DNA of 64,000 nt from Ruegeria sp. ANG-S4 (GTDB lineage: Bacteria > Pseudomonadota > Alphaproteobacteria > Rhodobacterales > Rhodobacteraceae). A program made the position numbers and the translations under genes. Positions 46,962-55,533 of this stretch are shown in pieces (position 1 is the first letter of the stretch; every line of letters starts with the position of its first letter). The DNA lies in the NCBI RefSeq assembly GCF_000814005.1, contig NZ_JWLK01000005.1, forward strand, positions 434,001-498,000. The letters run 5' to 3'. The notes beneath the pieces are model-generated. The model saw only the letters and a list, made by a program, of their open reading frames with translations. It was not told where the DNA came from and searched no databases.

Positions 46962-46968
46962 GGGGTCC

Positions 46969-48111
46969 TCAGTGATGGGTCAGCATCTGACGCGATACGA
47001 TGACCCGCATGATTTCATTTGTGCCTTCCAATATCTGATGCACGCGCAGGTCGCGCACAAGTTTTTCGATGCCGTAATCCGCAAGATACCCATAGCCGCC
47101 ATGCAATTGCAGGCACTGATCCACGATCTTCGATCCGGTTTCGGTCACGAATTTCTTGGCCATCGCGCAGAATTTGGTTGCATCCGGCGCGTTGGTGTCC
47201 AGTTTCCAAGCGGCCTGTCGCAGAAAGATCCGCGCCGCCTGCAGTTCGATTTCCATGTCGGCCAGACGGAATTGCAGAGCCTGGAACTGATCGATGCTTT
47301 GGCCGAATGCTTTCCGCTCGGACATGTACTGCAAGGTTGCATTCAGCCCCGCCTGCGCCGCACCCAGCGAACATGAGGCGATGTTCAGGCGGCCTCCGTC
47401 CAGACCCATCATGGCGTATTTGAATCCGTCCCCTTCGACCCCGACCAAATTGGCAGAGGGGATTTTGCAATCATCGAACTGTACTTGTGCGGTGGGCTGG
47501 CTTTTCCAGCCCATTTTTTCTTCCAAGGCCCCGAAGCTGAGGCCTTGGGTGCCGTCCTCGACATAAACAGTCGAAATTCCCTTGGGCCCGTCATCCCCCG
47601 TTCTGACCATGCAAACATATGCGTGGGAATACCCACCGCCCGAAATAAAGGCTTTCGTTCCGTTCAGCGTGAAGCCTTCGTTAGTTCGCTCGGCCCGTGT
47701 TTTTAACGCCGCGGCGTCAGAGCCCGAGCCTGGTTCCGTCAGGCAATAGCTGAGAACGGTATTCAGGCTAAGAACGTCCGGCATGATCTGCGACTTCAAA
47801 GCGTCGCCTGCGAAACTGTCCAGCATCTTGGCGCACATGTTGTGGATCGACAGAAAAGCAGCGACCGAAGGGCAGGCCATCGAGAGCGCCTCGAACACCA
47901 GCGTCGCATCCAGTCGGGACAGACCGGACCCGCCTGCATCCTCGGAAACGTAGAGGCCGCCAAACCCCAACTCTCCGACTTTTGGCCACAGGTCTTTCGG
48001 GATGGTGCCCTCCGCCTCCCATTGGCGGGCAAACGGGGCGATGTGATCCTGTCCAAAGGCATAAGCCATGTCGAATATGGCTGTCTGTTCCTCGGTCAGC
48101 GCGAAATCCAT
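46969..48111 (-). CDS. Acyl-CoA dehydrogenase, probably isobutyryl-CoA specific
   Basis: This 380-residue flavoenzyme belongs to the acyl-CoA dehydrogenases and converts acyl-CoA to the 2-enoyl form with FAD. Family marks are CLTEPGSGSDAAALKTRA near residue 125, KAFISGGGYSHAYVCM, and the C-terminal HQILEGTNEIMRVIV with the catalytic glutamate. Pairing with 3-hydroxyisobutyryl-CoA hydrolase and resemblance to ACAD8-type proteins favour isobutyryl-CoA as substrate. It leads the two-gene operon. Confidence 0.9.
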   Translation of the reverse strand: MDFALTEEQTAIFDMAYAFGQDHIAPFARQWEAEGTIPKDLWPKVGELGFGGLYVSEDAGGSGLSRLDATLVFEALSMACPSVAAFLSIHNMCAKMLDSFAGDALKSQIMPDVLSLNTVLSYCLTEPGSGSDAAALKTRAERTNEGFTLNGTKAFISGGGYSHAYVCMVRTGDDGPKGISTVYVEDGTQGLSFGALEEKMGWKSQPTAQVQFDDCKIPSANLVGVEGDGFKYAMMGLDGGRLNIASCSLGAAQAGLNATLQYMSERKAFGQSIDQFQALQFRLADMEIELQAARIFLRQAAWKLDTNAPDATKFCAMAKKFVTETGSKIVDQCLQLHGGYGYLADYGIEKLVRDLRVHQILEGTNEIMRVIVSRQMLTHH

Positions 48112-48212
48112 AGCGTCGGGTCCTGTGGTCTGTAGAATTGAACGAGCGTTTTATTCCGCAATTCTTACAGAAGTTTTGCAGGCGGGCAATCGGTCGTCTG
48201 TACCATCTTTGA

Positions 48213-49328
48213 CTAAAGATCCGCGTGGAATTCTTCGATCAGATGTTCGACAACCGCCTTGCCGGGATCTGCGCCTCTGGCCGCAGCCTCGGCATAGACC
48301 CGTCTTTGCCGCGTTGAGGAGGTTCCGTTCTCGGCAATCTGACGCAGACGGGCCAATTCGGTCATGGTGCCAAGCGCTTCGGCGTCCTCGGCCAACAGCC
48401 CCATCAACTCGCCCATCAACTCGGCCATGGGCGTAATCGATCGGTCTCCGAAGTCAATCAAACCTTCTCCCACGCCGTATCTTTGCGCCCGCCAGCGGTT
48501 TTCGCCTATCAGAAAGCGATCGTATTGGCGCCAGCGCAGATTGCGGGCCTTCAGGCGGCATAACATACGGGTCAGTGCCTGTGTCAGCGCTGCAAGGGAC
48601 AGGGTATGTTCCATCCGCGGCTGTACGTCCATGATGCGGGTTTCCAGTGTCGGAAAGCGGTGCGAGGGGCGAAGGTCCCACCAGATTTTCGAGGTGTCCT
48701 CGATCACTCCCAGATCAACCAGAACGCCGGTCGTTCGCTCGTATTCCGTCCAGCTTCCAAACACCGGGGGTAGGCCGGTGCGCGGTAAGTTGTCGAAAAC
48801 GGTCAGGCGGTAGGATGACAACCCCGTATCCTCACCATTCCAATAGGGCGACGATGTCGAAAGGGCCAGCAGATGCGGCAGGAAATAGGCCAGTTGCGGC
48901 ATCAGGTCAGCCCGCAAAGCCGAGTCCTCAACACCGACATGAACGTGCATTCCACAGATCAGCATGCGGCGCGCCACGCCACCCAAGGCGTGTTGCAGCG
49001 CGTCATACCGTTCCTTTCGTGTGTGATGCTGGTCTTTCCAGTTGGCAAACGGATGACATGACACAGCGATGGGGGCGAGGTTGAATTCGGCGGCCCGTTT
49101 GGCAACGCAGGATCGCAGGCGCTTGAGATCTTCGCGCGCGCTCTTGATCGTTGCATGCGGGCGCGTTCCAACTTCGATCTGACATTGAAGGAACTCGGGG
49201 CTGACCTGGCCTTGAAAGTCTGCCTGGCAGGCATCCATCAGCGCATCCGGGGCTTCGGCAAGGTGAAGGCTGTCCTGGTCAACCAGCAGATACTCTTCCT
49301 CGATGCCCAGCGTAAATTCCTGCTGCAT
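48213..49328 (-). CDS. YbdK-family carboxylate-amine ligase
   Basis: This 371-residue protein belongs to the GCS2 family of glutamate-cysteine ligase-like enzymes (YbdK). It begins [13 protein letters not shown], the family opening with glutamates that bind metal-[11 protein letters not shown] near residue 130 and [13 protein letters not shown] near residue 225 are further conserved segments. YbdK proteins have weak glutamate-cysteine ligase activity and the physiological substrate is generally unknown. The start is the ATG at 49328. It is divergent from the methyltransferase. Confidence 0.9.
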   Translation of the reverse strand: MQQEFTLGIEEEYLLVDQDSLHLAEAPDALMDACQADFQGQVSPEFLQCQIEVGTRPHATIKSAREDLKRLRSCVAKRAAEFNLAPIAVSCHPFANWKDQHHTRKERYDALQHALGGVARRMLICGMHVHVGVEDSALRADLMPQLAYFLPHLLALSTSSPYWNGEDTGLSSYRLTVFDNLPRTGLPPVFGSWTEYERTTGVLVDLGVIEDTSKIWWDLRPSHRFPTLETRIMDVQPRMEHTLSLAALTQALTRMLCRLKARNLRWRQYDRFLIGENRWRAQRYGVGEGLIDFGDRSITPMAELMGELMGLLAEDAEALGTMTELARLRQIAENGTSSTRQRRVYAEAAARGADPGKAVVEHLIEEFHADL

Positions 49329-49466
49329 GGCGACCCCCGTCGTTCAGGTTGGACCAGTGAATACGGAAATTTCCAGTTTGCCAAGGGTTTGACGCAGTAC
49401 GGCTTGCGAAGGGCCTTGGTGCAAGGGTATGGAACGCCGGTACAACGAAGCTTCGGAGCCGCCCGC

Positions 49467-50312
49467 GTGAAACCCAGAAAATTCCCCCGGATCAACGCCG
49501 TTCTAGACCGGTTTGGCGTCAAACTGATCGACAAAACGCCTGAACGGCAGGAACGCGCACGGCTAGAAGGCTTTGAACATGCCGGGGGCTTGACGCGTCC
49601 GGCCTATGCGCTGTCTCCGGGAATGGAAGAGTTCGATATTTCGCAACTTGTTTCCGAGTATCAGCAACATGCCGATGCGCTTGCTGCGTTGAAGGATCCG
49701 GCACGCAACAAGACAGGTTATCGCGTCGGCAATGGTTATTATGACAGTCCGGACGCTGACGCGCTTTACCTGATGGTGCGACGTTTTCAGCCGCAGCGGG
49801 TTATCGAGGTCGGTTGCGGCAACTCGACACGGGTGACCCGTCAGGCTGTCATCGACGGCGGATTACAGACAACCATCACGGCGATCGACCCGTACCCGCG
49901 CGCCGATATCGCGCACGTCGTCGATACGTTCGAACAAAAACGACTGGAGGAAGTCGACCCGGCGGTTTTCGATCAATTGGAGGCCGGCGACATTTTGTTC
50001 ATCGACTCCAGCCATGTTGTGCGGATGAGCAATGATGTGGCCCATCTGTTCTGCAAGATCATTCCGTCACTAAATCCGGGTGTCGTGATCCATGTGCACG
50101 ACGTTTTTCTGCCGTACGAATACCCCAAGCGGTTTTTCTATGACTGTCCCGGCTGGGGCGAGCAGTACATGCTGCATGCGCTGCTTCAATCTGGCGCGTT
50201 TTCAATGCTTTGGCCGGGCTATTTCCTGCAACAGACGCGTCCGGATGCCATGGAATCCTTGCCGTTTCTGAACGACGGTCGGGCGCAGAGTATTTGGGTG
50301 CAGGTCAAATAA
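49467..50312 (+). CDS. Class I SAM-dependent methyltransferase-like protein
   Basis: The 281-residue protein contains a Rossmann-type methyltransferase region of the Methyltransf_24 kind. The SAM-binding VIEVGCGNSTRVT motif is at about residues 112-124, followed by TAIDPYPRA and DILFIDSSHVV. An N-terminal extension of about 90 residues (RFGVKLIDKTPERQ) is unassigned. I chose the GTG at 49467 because CGGAG lies 8 nt upstream and the extra upstream residues overlap the promoter side of the divergent YbdK gene. Substrate unknown. A 77-base gap leads to the fasciclin gene. Confidence 0.8.
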   Translation: MKPRKFPRINAVLDRFGVKLIDKTPERQERARLEGFEHAGGLTRPAYALSPGMEEFDISQLVSEYQQHADALAALKDPARNKTGYRVGNGYYDSPDADALYLMVRRFQPQRVIEVGCGNSTRVTRQAVIDGGLQTTITAIDPYPRADIAHVVDTFEQKRLEEVDPAVFDQLEAGDILFIDSSHVVRMSNDVAHLFCKIIPSLNPGVVIHVHDVFLPYEYPKRFFYDCPGWGEQYMLHALLQSGAFSMLWPGYFLQQTRPDAMESLPFLNDGRAQSIWVQVK

Positions 50313-50389
50313 GTTTGATCCTAAAGTGATCCGCCGTCGCAGTGCTGCCGTACCCCTTTCCATAACCAATCGGAGAGGAGAAGTTATCC

Positions 50390-50866
50390 ATGTTTCGCCG
50401 CACTTTCATGGGCGCCGCCGCCGCACTGGCATTTGCAATGCCACTCAAGGCAGAGGCCGCTGATATTGTTGATACCGCCGTTTCGGCAGGTTCGTTCAAT
50501 ACGCTGGTCGCTGCTGTTCAGGCGGCTGGTCTGGTAGACACGCTTAAGGGCGACGGCCCGTTTACCGTCTTCGCGCCAACGGATGAGGCTTTTGCGGCAC
50601 TGCCCGAAGGCACCGTGGAGTCCCTGCTGCAGCCTGAAAACAAGGACCAGCTTGTCTCGATCCTGACCTACCACGTGGTTCCGGCCAAAGTGATGTCCGG
50701 TGACATTGCTGGCAAGCGCGCCAAGGTTCTGACCGTTCAAGGCGACCGCCTGAGCGTGAACGCAAGAAATGGCGTCAAGGTCAACGATGCGAAAGTGGTT
50801 CAGGCCGATATCGAAGCAAGCAACGGCGTCATTCACGTCGTTGATGCAGTGATCCTGCCCGAATAA
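50390..50866 (+). CDS. Secreted fasciclin-domain protein
   Basis: This 158-residue protein has a signal peptide (about residues 1-23, cleavage after AEA) and one fasciclin (FAS1) domain. The conserved H1 and H2 elements are [17 protein letters not shown] near residue 56 and [14 protein letters not shown] at the C-terminus, with YHVVPAKV between. FAS1 proteins mediate adhesion or protein contacts at the cell surface. GGAGAGGAG precedes the ATG. It is monocistronic and ends at a clear terminator. Confidence 0.93.
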   Translation: MFRRTFMGAAAALAFAMPLKAEAADIVDTAVSAGSFNTLVAAVQAAGLVDTLKGDGPFTVFAPTDEAFAALPEGTVESLLQPENKDQLVSILTYHVVPAKVMSGDIAGKRAKVLTVQGDRLSVNARNGVKVNDAKVVQADIEASNGVIHVVDAVILPE

Positions 50867-50889
50867 GACAAATAAGACCCCCTGACGAG

Positions 50890-50919
50890 AAAGCCCCGGT
50901 CCTTTTGGCCGGGGCTTTT
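50890..50919 (+). terminator. Terminator of the fasciclin gene
   Basis: AAAGCCCCGG pairs with CCGGGGCTTT over a 9-base loop and ends in TTTT. It lies just inside the convergent L,D-transpeptidase gene's 3' flank and may serve both. Confidence 0.9.
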
Positions 50920-50938
50920 GTATTGGTTGCCGTGGCAG

Positions 50939-51538
50939 TCAGACCAGACGCACCTGTGTGCCGACTTTGACCAGCGGGTACAATTCTTCCACGTGCTGAT
51001 TGTACAAACCAATGCACCCGGATGAGCTTTGGCGGCCGATTTTGCGGGTATCATGGGTGCCATGGACCAGATACGCAGGCCAGGCCAGATACATGGCGCG
51101 TGTGCCCAGCGGGTTGCCGGGATCGCCGCCTTCCATCCGAACCGGAAGTGACGGGTCACGCTCACGCATTGACGCGGTCGGGGTCCAGCTTGGGTTTTCT
51201 GCTTTGCGGACAACTTGGGTATAGCCGCGTTTGGTCAGCTCTTCGCTCATCGGAACAGAACTTGGGTACAATTTGTAAGTCCCGTCGGGACCCCAATAGT
51301 GTACGGCCCGGCTGGTTATGTCGGCCAACAGGCACCCGGCGCCGATTTGATCAAAGTGATCCTGCCAGCTCTGTTGAGAAAACGAAGACACGTTGCGGCG
51401 CACTGGAAGTTGCGTGCTGATTGCCTCTTCGTCCTGGGGGAACGCGTCGACGCTTTGTGCCCGGACAAGGGCAGGGGTCGCCAACAAGGACGTCACGCCC
51501 AACAGGGCAGAGCGGCGGGTCATGCGAGAATTGGACAA
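50939..51538 (-). CDS. L,D-transpeptidase (YkuD) family protein, exported
   Basis: YkuD enzymes cross-link peptidoglycan or attach proteins to it. The 199-residue protein has a twin-arginine-like signal (TRRSALLGVTSLL, cleavage after VRA). The active-site region reads HGTHD...RQSSSGCIGLYN: the histidine and catalytic cysteine are present, but the arginine usual after CI is glycine here. I chose the TTG at 51538, 6 nt after GGAGG; the ATG at 51523 would begin directly at the RR motif, and longer frames to 51676 run through the mmsA terminator side. Confidence 0.85.
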   Translation of the reverse strand: MSNSRMTRRSALLGVTSLLATPALVRAQSVDAFPQDEEAISTQLPVRRNVSSFSQQSWQDHFDQIGAGCLLADITSRAVHYWGPDGTYKLYPSSVPMSEELTKRGYTQVVRKAENPSWTPTASMRERDPSLPVRMEGGDPGNPLGTRAMYLAWPAYLVHGTHDTRKIGRQSSSGCIGLYNQHVEELYPLVKVGTQVRLV

Positions 51539-51675
51539 GGCTGCCTCCGAAGGTGGATCTGCTCGAAACATTTGGTTGGCGGCAAAATATTGATCTGCGC
51601 CTTGTTTTTCTAGGGGGCTGGGGCTGAATTTCTCGTGATTGAGCGATGTTGGCATCTCGGTCGCCCCTGCATGCA

Positions 51676-51705
51676 AAAACCCGGCCCCAAAAAGGGCCGG
51701 GTTTT
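51676..51705 (-). terminator. Terminator of mmsA
   Basis: AAAACCCGGCCC pairs with GGGCCGGGTTTT over a 6-base loop, 20 bases past the mmsA stop. On the minus strand the stem ends in a run of Ts. Confidence 0.9.
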
Positions 51706-51725
51706 CGCGAAAATTGCGGCTTTGA

Positions 51726-53225
51726 TCAGTCCATCGCTTTGAAGTTGAACTCGCCGCCTTCCTTGATTCCGGATGGCCAACGCGCGGTCACCGTTTTGGT
51801 ACGCGTATAGAACTTGAAACTGTCCGGACCGTGCTGGTTCAAATCGCCGAACATGGATTTCTTCCAGCCACCAAATGTGTGATAGGCCAGTGGAACTGGG
51901 ATCGGGACGTTTATGCCGACCATTCCGATGTTGACGCGGCTGGCAAAGTCACGCGCTGTATCGCCGTCGCGGGTGAAGATGGCAGTGCCATTGCCGTATT
52001 CATGATCCATCGCCAGTTTCAACGCCTCTTCATAGGAACCGGCGCGCACTGTCGACAGAACCGGGCCAAAGATTTCCTGCCGGTAGATGTCCATATCAGG
52101 GGTGACATGATCGAACAGGTGCGGGCCAACAAAAAAGCCGTTTTCGTAGCCTTGCATCGAGAAGTCGCGATTGTCGACGACCAGCTTGGCCCCCTGTTCC
52201 ACGCCAGAGTTAATGAGGCCGAGAATGCGTTGCTTCGCAGCGCCCGTCACAACCGGCCCCATGTCGACATCGTCGCCCGCAGTGTACGGGCCGACTTTCA
52301 GTTTCTCGACACGCGGGATAAGCTTTTCGACCAGCGCATCTGCAGTCTCTTCGCCAACCGGAACAGCGACAGAAACAGCCATGCAGCGTTCGCCCGCGGC
52401 GCCAAAGCCAGCACCGACGAGCGCATCTGCCGCCTGATCCAAATCTGCGTCCGGCATAACGATCATGTGGTTCTTTGCACCGCCAAAACACTGTGCCCGC
52501 TTACCGTTTGCGGTTGCCCGGCTATAGATATACTGCGCGATGGGGGTCGAGCCGACAAAGCTGACACCCTGAATGATTTCGCTGTCGAGGATCGTGTCGA
52601 CGGCCTCTTTGTCGCCATTTACAACCTGAAATACTCCCGCGGGCAATCCGGCCTCGACAAACAATTCGGCCAGCATCAGCGGGACGGATGGATCACGCTC
52701 GGACGGTTTCAGAACGACGGCGTTGCCGCAGGCCAAAGCGGGACCAACGTGCCAAAGCGGCATCATTGCGGGGAAGTTGAAAGGCATGATCGATCCGACG
52801 ACACCCAAAGGTTGGCGCATCGAATACATATCGATACCGGGACCGGCGCTGTCGGTGTATTCGCCTTTCAGCATTTGCGGCGCGCCGATGCAGTATTCAA
52901 TCACCTCGAGCCCGCGCTGCAGATCGCCTTTTGCGTCAGGAATGGTTTTGCCATGCTCGCGGGACAGAACCTCGGCCAGCTTGTCCATGTCGCGGTTCAT
53001 CAATGCGACCATCTTCATCATCACGCGCGCGCGTTTTTGCGGGTTTGTTGCGCCCCATTCGACCTGCGCGGCTGCGGCTTGTTCGATGGCCGCGGTGGTT
53101 TCGTCCGCGCTGGCCATCGGACATTTATATTGCACCTCGCCCGTTGCCGGGTTGTAGACATCATCAAAACGGCCGGACGTGCCCGCCACCATTGCGCCGT
53201 TCAGGAAATGGGTCAGATCGTTCAT
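51726..53225 (-). CDS. mmsA: Methylmalonate-semialdehyde dehydrogenase (acylating)
   Basis: MmsA oxidises methylmalonate semialdehyde to propionyl-CoA with NAD+ and CoA, late in valine catabolism, and also acts on malonate semialdehyde. The 499-residue aldehyde dehydrogenase has the nucleophile C281 in AAGERCMAV and the family segments SIMPFNFPAMMPLWH near residue 145 and LKPSERDPSVP. Being of the MmsA branch, it has no need for the general-base glutamate of other aldehyde dehydrogenases. GGAGGAG precedes the ATG at 53225. It is divergent from a LysR regulator and belongs to the same pathway as the genes at 45.9-48.1 kb. Confidence 0.94.
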   Translation of the reverse strand: MNDLTHFLNGAMVAGTSGRFDDVYNPATGEVQYKCPMASADETTAAIEQAAAAQVEWGATNPQKRARVMMKMVALMNRDMDKLAEVLSREHGKTIPDAKGDLQRGLEVIEYCIGAPQMLKGEYTDSAGPGIDMYSMRQPLGVVGSIMPFNFPAMMPLWHVGPALACGNAVVLKPSERDPSVPLMLAELFVEAGLPAGVFQVVNGDKEAVDTILDSEIIQGVSFVGSTPIAQYIYSRATANGKRAQCFGGAKNHMIVMPDADLDQAADALVGAGFGAAGERCMAVSVAVPVGEETADALVEKLIPRVEKLKVGPYTAGDDVDMGPVVTGAAKQRILGLINSGVEQGAKLVVDNRDFSMQGYENGFFVGPHLFDHVTPDMDIYRQEIFGPVLSTVRAGSYEEALKLAMDHEYGNGTAIFTRDGDTARDFASRVNIGMVGINVPIPVPLAYHTFGGWKKSMFGDLNQHGPDSFKFYTRTKTVTARWPSGIKEGGEFNFKAMD

Positions 53226-53262
53226 CGAAAACTCCTCCGGTGGATTTGCGCGCAGAATAGAC

Positions 53263-53319
53263 TTGCAAAAATGGCTTGAACAGAGGCATCTTCCCAAAGG
53301 TGTTTTGCAAAAATGCAAA
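53263..53319. promoter_or_regulatory. Repeated motif in the mmsA-lysR intergenic region
   Basis: The 11-mer TTGCAAAAATG occurs twice, at 53263-53273 and 53305-53315, 42 bp apart (four helical turns). The second copy is part of a perfect inverted repeat TTTGCA-AAAA-TGCAAA (53304-53319). The position and spacing suit LysR-type binding. Confidence 0.55.
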
Positions 53320-53328
53320 GGTCGAAAC

Positions 53329-54231
53329 GTGACACCTAACTGGGATGACATGCGCGTATTTCTTGCCGTTGCGCGTGAGCAAAGCCTGTCTGCAGCCGGC
53401 CGTTCCCTGAGGCTGGACCCGGCAACAGTTGGCCGCAGAATAGCAAGGCTTGAAGCCGCACTGACGGCGACGCTTTTTACGAAGTCGCAGCAGGGGTATG
53501 TTCTGACCTCTGTCGGCGAAAGACTGTTGGATCACGGGATGCAGGCCGAAGAGGCAATGCGCGCGGCTGCTGGGGCAATGGCCGGATCCTCAAAAACGTT
53601 GAGCGGCCAAATACGCATTGGCGCGCCGGATGGCAGCGCAAATTACCTGCTGCCGCAAGTCTGCGCCAAGATCAGCGACGCCAATCCGGACCTCGACATT
53701 CAGATTCTGGCGCTGCCGCGTGTGATCAATCTGTCAAGGCGCGAGGCCGATATGGCTGTGACTGTGAGTGTTCCGACCGCGGGGAAGGTCGTGGTTCAGA
53801 AAATCTGCGACTACAAGCTGCACCTTGTAGCAGCCGAGGATTACCTGACATCACGGGAGAAGATCCGAACCGTCTCGGACTTAAAATCGCACCGGATGAT
53901 CGGATACATCCCGGACATGATTTTTGACCGGGAATTGGATTATCTGGTCGATATCGGCATAGACCGTGTCGCTTTGGCATCAAACTCGGTCTCGGTGCAG
54001 TTGCGCCAGGTCAGTTTTGGTACGGGCGTTTGTGTGGCGCATGACTTTACGCTGCCGTTTCACCCAAACCTCAAGAAAATATTGACAGATCAGGTCAGTC
54101 TGAGCCGCAGTTTCCATCTGGTGCGCCACCAGGGTGACCAGCGAAACGAGCGTCTGAACCGCTTTGCACAGGCTTTGACCCACGGTTTGCGCGAAGAGGT
54201 CGCGCGGCTGGAGGCGCAAGCTTCACCTTGA
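53329..54231 (+). CDS. LysR-family transcriptional regulator
   Basis: This 300-residue regulator has the N-terminal winged helix-turn-helix (WDDMRVFLAVAREQSLSAAG) and an effector-binding domain from about residue 90. The GTG at 53329 follows AAAGG closely and gives the standard LysR opening. It is divergent from mmsA with a 103-base gap holding a duplicated motif, so it probably controls mmsA and perhaps itself. A likely effector is a valine or beta-alanine catabolite; that is inference from position. Confidence 0.9.
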   Translation: MTPNWDDMRVFLAVAREQSLSAAGRSLRLDPATVGRRIARLEAALTATLFTKSQQGYVLTSVGERLLDHGMQAEEAMRAAAGAMAGSSKTLSGQIRIGAPDGSANYLLPQVCAKISDANPDLDIQILALPRVINLSRREADMAVTVSVPTAGKVVVQKICDYKLHLVAAEDYLTSREKIRTVSDLKSHRMIGYIPDMIFDRELDYLVDIGIDRVALASNSVSVQLRQVSFGTGVCVAHDFTLPFHPNLKKILTDQVSLSRSFHLVRHQGDQRNERLNRFAQALTHGLREEVARLEAQASP

Positions 54232-54293
54232 CAGGTTCGGGCATTCCGGCAACGCTTTGGAAAACAGTACGTTATTTTCGGAGGTTTTTTTGT

Positions 54294-54731
54294 ATGCTCG
54301 TTCAAGCCATTCTCAAGTCCAAAGCCACAGACGGGGTGGTGACGGTTGAGCCGACAGCCACTGTTTCCGAAGCTGCGAAGATCCTTGCCGAAAAGCGCAT
54401 GGGTACAGTCATCGTGTCGGAAGACGGCGGGCGGACCGCTGCCGGGATTTTGTCCGAGCGTGATATTGTCCGCGAACTTGCCGCAAGTGGCAGCGGGTGT
54501 CTGACGAAACCGGTCAGCACCTACATGACATGTGATCTGGTCACAGCGACGCGCCAAGACACGGTGCAGGATATTCTCTCACGAATGACCGAGGGGCGTT
54601 TCCGCCACATGCCGGTGCTGGAAGATGGGCAGCTTGTCGGCATCGTGACCTTGGGCGACGTAGTCAAGGCGCAGTTGACCGAACTGGCAATGGAAAAAGA
54701 CGCGCTGGAAGGCATGATTATGGGCCACTGA
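54294..54731 (+). CDS. Tandem CBS-domain protein
   Basis: The 145-residue protein consists of two CBS domains (about residues 10-65 and 77-135), a module that binds adenine nucleotides. Characteristic segments are AAKILAEKRMGTVIVSE, GILSERDIVREL and GRFRHMPVLEDGQLVGIVTLGDVVK. It has no catalytic domain. The ATG at 54294 is preceded by GGAGG; an earlier start at 54228 adds residues unlike the family. It follows the LysR gene by 62 bases and precedes coaD. Confidence 0.92.
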   Translation: MLVQAILKSKATDGVVTVEPTATVSEAAKILAEKRMGTVIVSEDGGRTAAGILSERDIVRELAASGSGCLTKPVSTYMTCDLVTATRQDTVQDILSRMTEGRFRHMPVLEDGQLVGIVTLGDVVKAQLTELAMEKDALEGMIMGH

Positions 54732-54816
54732 GTGCCCAAAGGGGCCGATCTGCCCCTTGCACCAGCGGCAAAGTTATGTTTGCTTGCGCAGAAATTTTGT
54801 TGCGCCGGAGTACCTG

Positions 54817-55308
54817 ATGCGCGTTGGATTATATCCCGGAACATTTGATCCCATAACGCTGGGCCATATCGACATCATTCGCCGCGCCGCGGCATTGGTG
54901 GACAAGCTGGTGATCGGCGTCGCAATCAACCGCGACAAGGGCCCGATGTTTTCGCTGGAAGAGCGTGTGGCCATGATCGAAGCAGAATGTGCGCACTTGA
55001 CCGACCAGACTGGCACAATGATTGTCGCACATCCTTTTGAGAACCTGTTGATCGATTGCGCACGTGATGTCGGGGCCCAGATCATTGTGCGTGGGCTGCG
55101 GGCGGTTGCGGATTTCGAATATGAATTTCAGATGGTTGGCATGAACCGCGCGTTGGATAACTCGATCGAAACCGTGTTCCTGATGGCCGAAGCACGGCAT
55201 CAGGCGATTGCATCGAAACTGGTTAAGGAAATCGCGCGCCTGGATGGAGACGTATCAAAGTTCGTCACGCCCCGCGTTAATGAGGCTTTGCGCGCACGCG
55301 TTGGTTAG
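54817..55308 (+). CDS. coaD: Phosphopantetheine adenylyltransferase
   Basis: CoaD transfers AMP to 4'-phosphopantetheine, the penultimate step of CoA synthesis. The 163-residue enzyme has the nucleotidyltransferase TFDPITLGHIDII motif at residues 9-21 and the VRGLRAVADFEYEFQM segment near residue 90. The ATG at 54817 is preceded by CCGGAG and matches the family start MRVGLYPGTFDP. Convergent with a small membrane-protein gene 9 bases downstream. Confidence 0.96.
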   Translation: MRVGLYPGTFDPITLGHIDIIRRAAALVDKLVIGVAINRDKGPMFSLEERVAMIEAECAHLTDQTGTMIVAHPFENLLIDCARDVGAQIIVRGLRAVADFEYEFQMVGMNRALDNSIETVFLMAEARHQAIASKLVKEIARLDGDVSKFVTPRVNEALRARVG

Positions 55309-55317
55309 CGTCGGCAA

Positions 55318-55461
55318 TCACCGCCAGAACGCAAGCCAATCAAGAAAGTCGTAAAGTTTCTTGCCCAGGAACAGCAAATGCTCGGTTCCGACCAATGCCA
55401 CGTCCAGCATTACGCCTCCTAAAATGAGCACACCGAGCCATATGGCGATTTGATTTGTCAT
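55318..55461 (-). CDS. Small single-pass membrane protein, function unknown
   Basis: This predicted 47-residue protein has one membrane helix (about residues 5-24, IAIWLGVLILGGVMLDVALV) and an aromatic, basic C-terminus (GKKLYDFLDWLAFWR). It directly follows gap on the same strand (72 bases) and is likely co-transcribed. I chose the ATG at 55461; the ribosome binding site is weak, and a longer frame from 55518 is possible. The tidy helix and the convergent arrangement with coaD suggest a real gene. Family unknown. Confidence 0.65.
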   Translation of the reverse strand: MTNQIAIWLGVLILGGVMLDVALVGTEHLLFLGKKLYDFLDWLAFWR

Positions 55462-55533
55462 GGGCTGGCCTGAACGAAAATGCCCGCCCAGATAACCTGA
55501 GCGGGCGACATGGTTCAAGCGGCGTTGGAGAAC

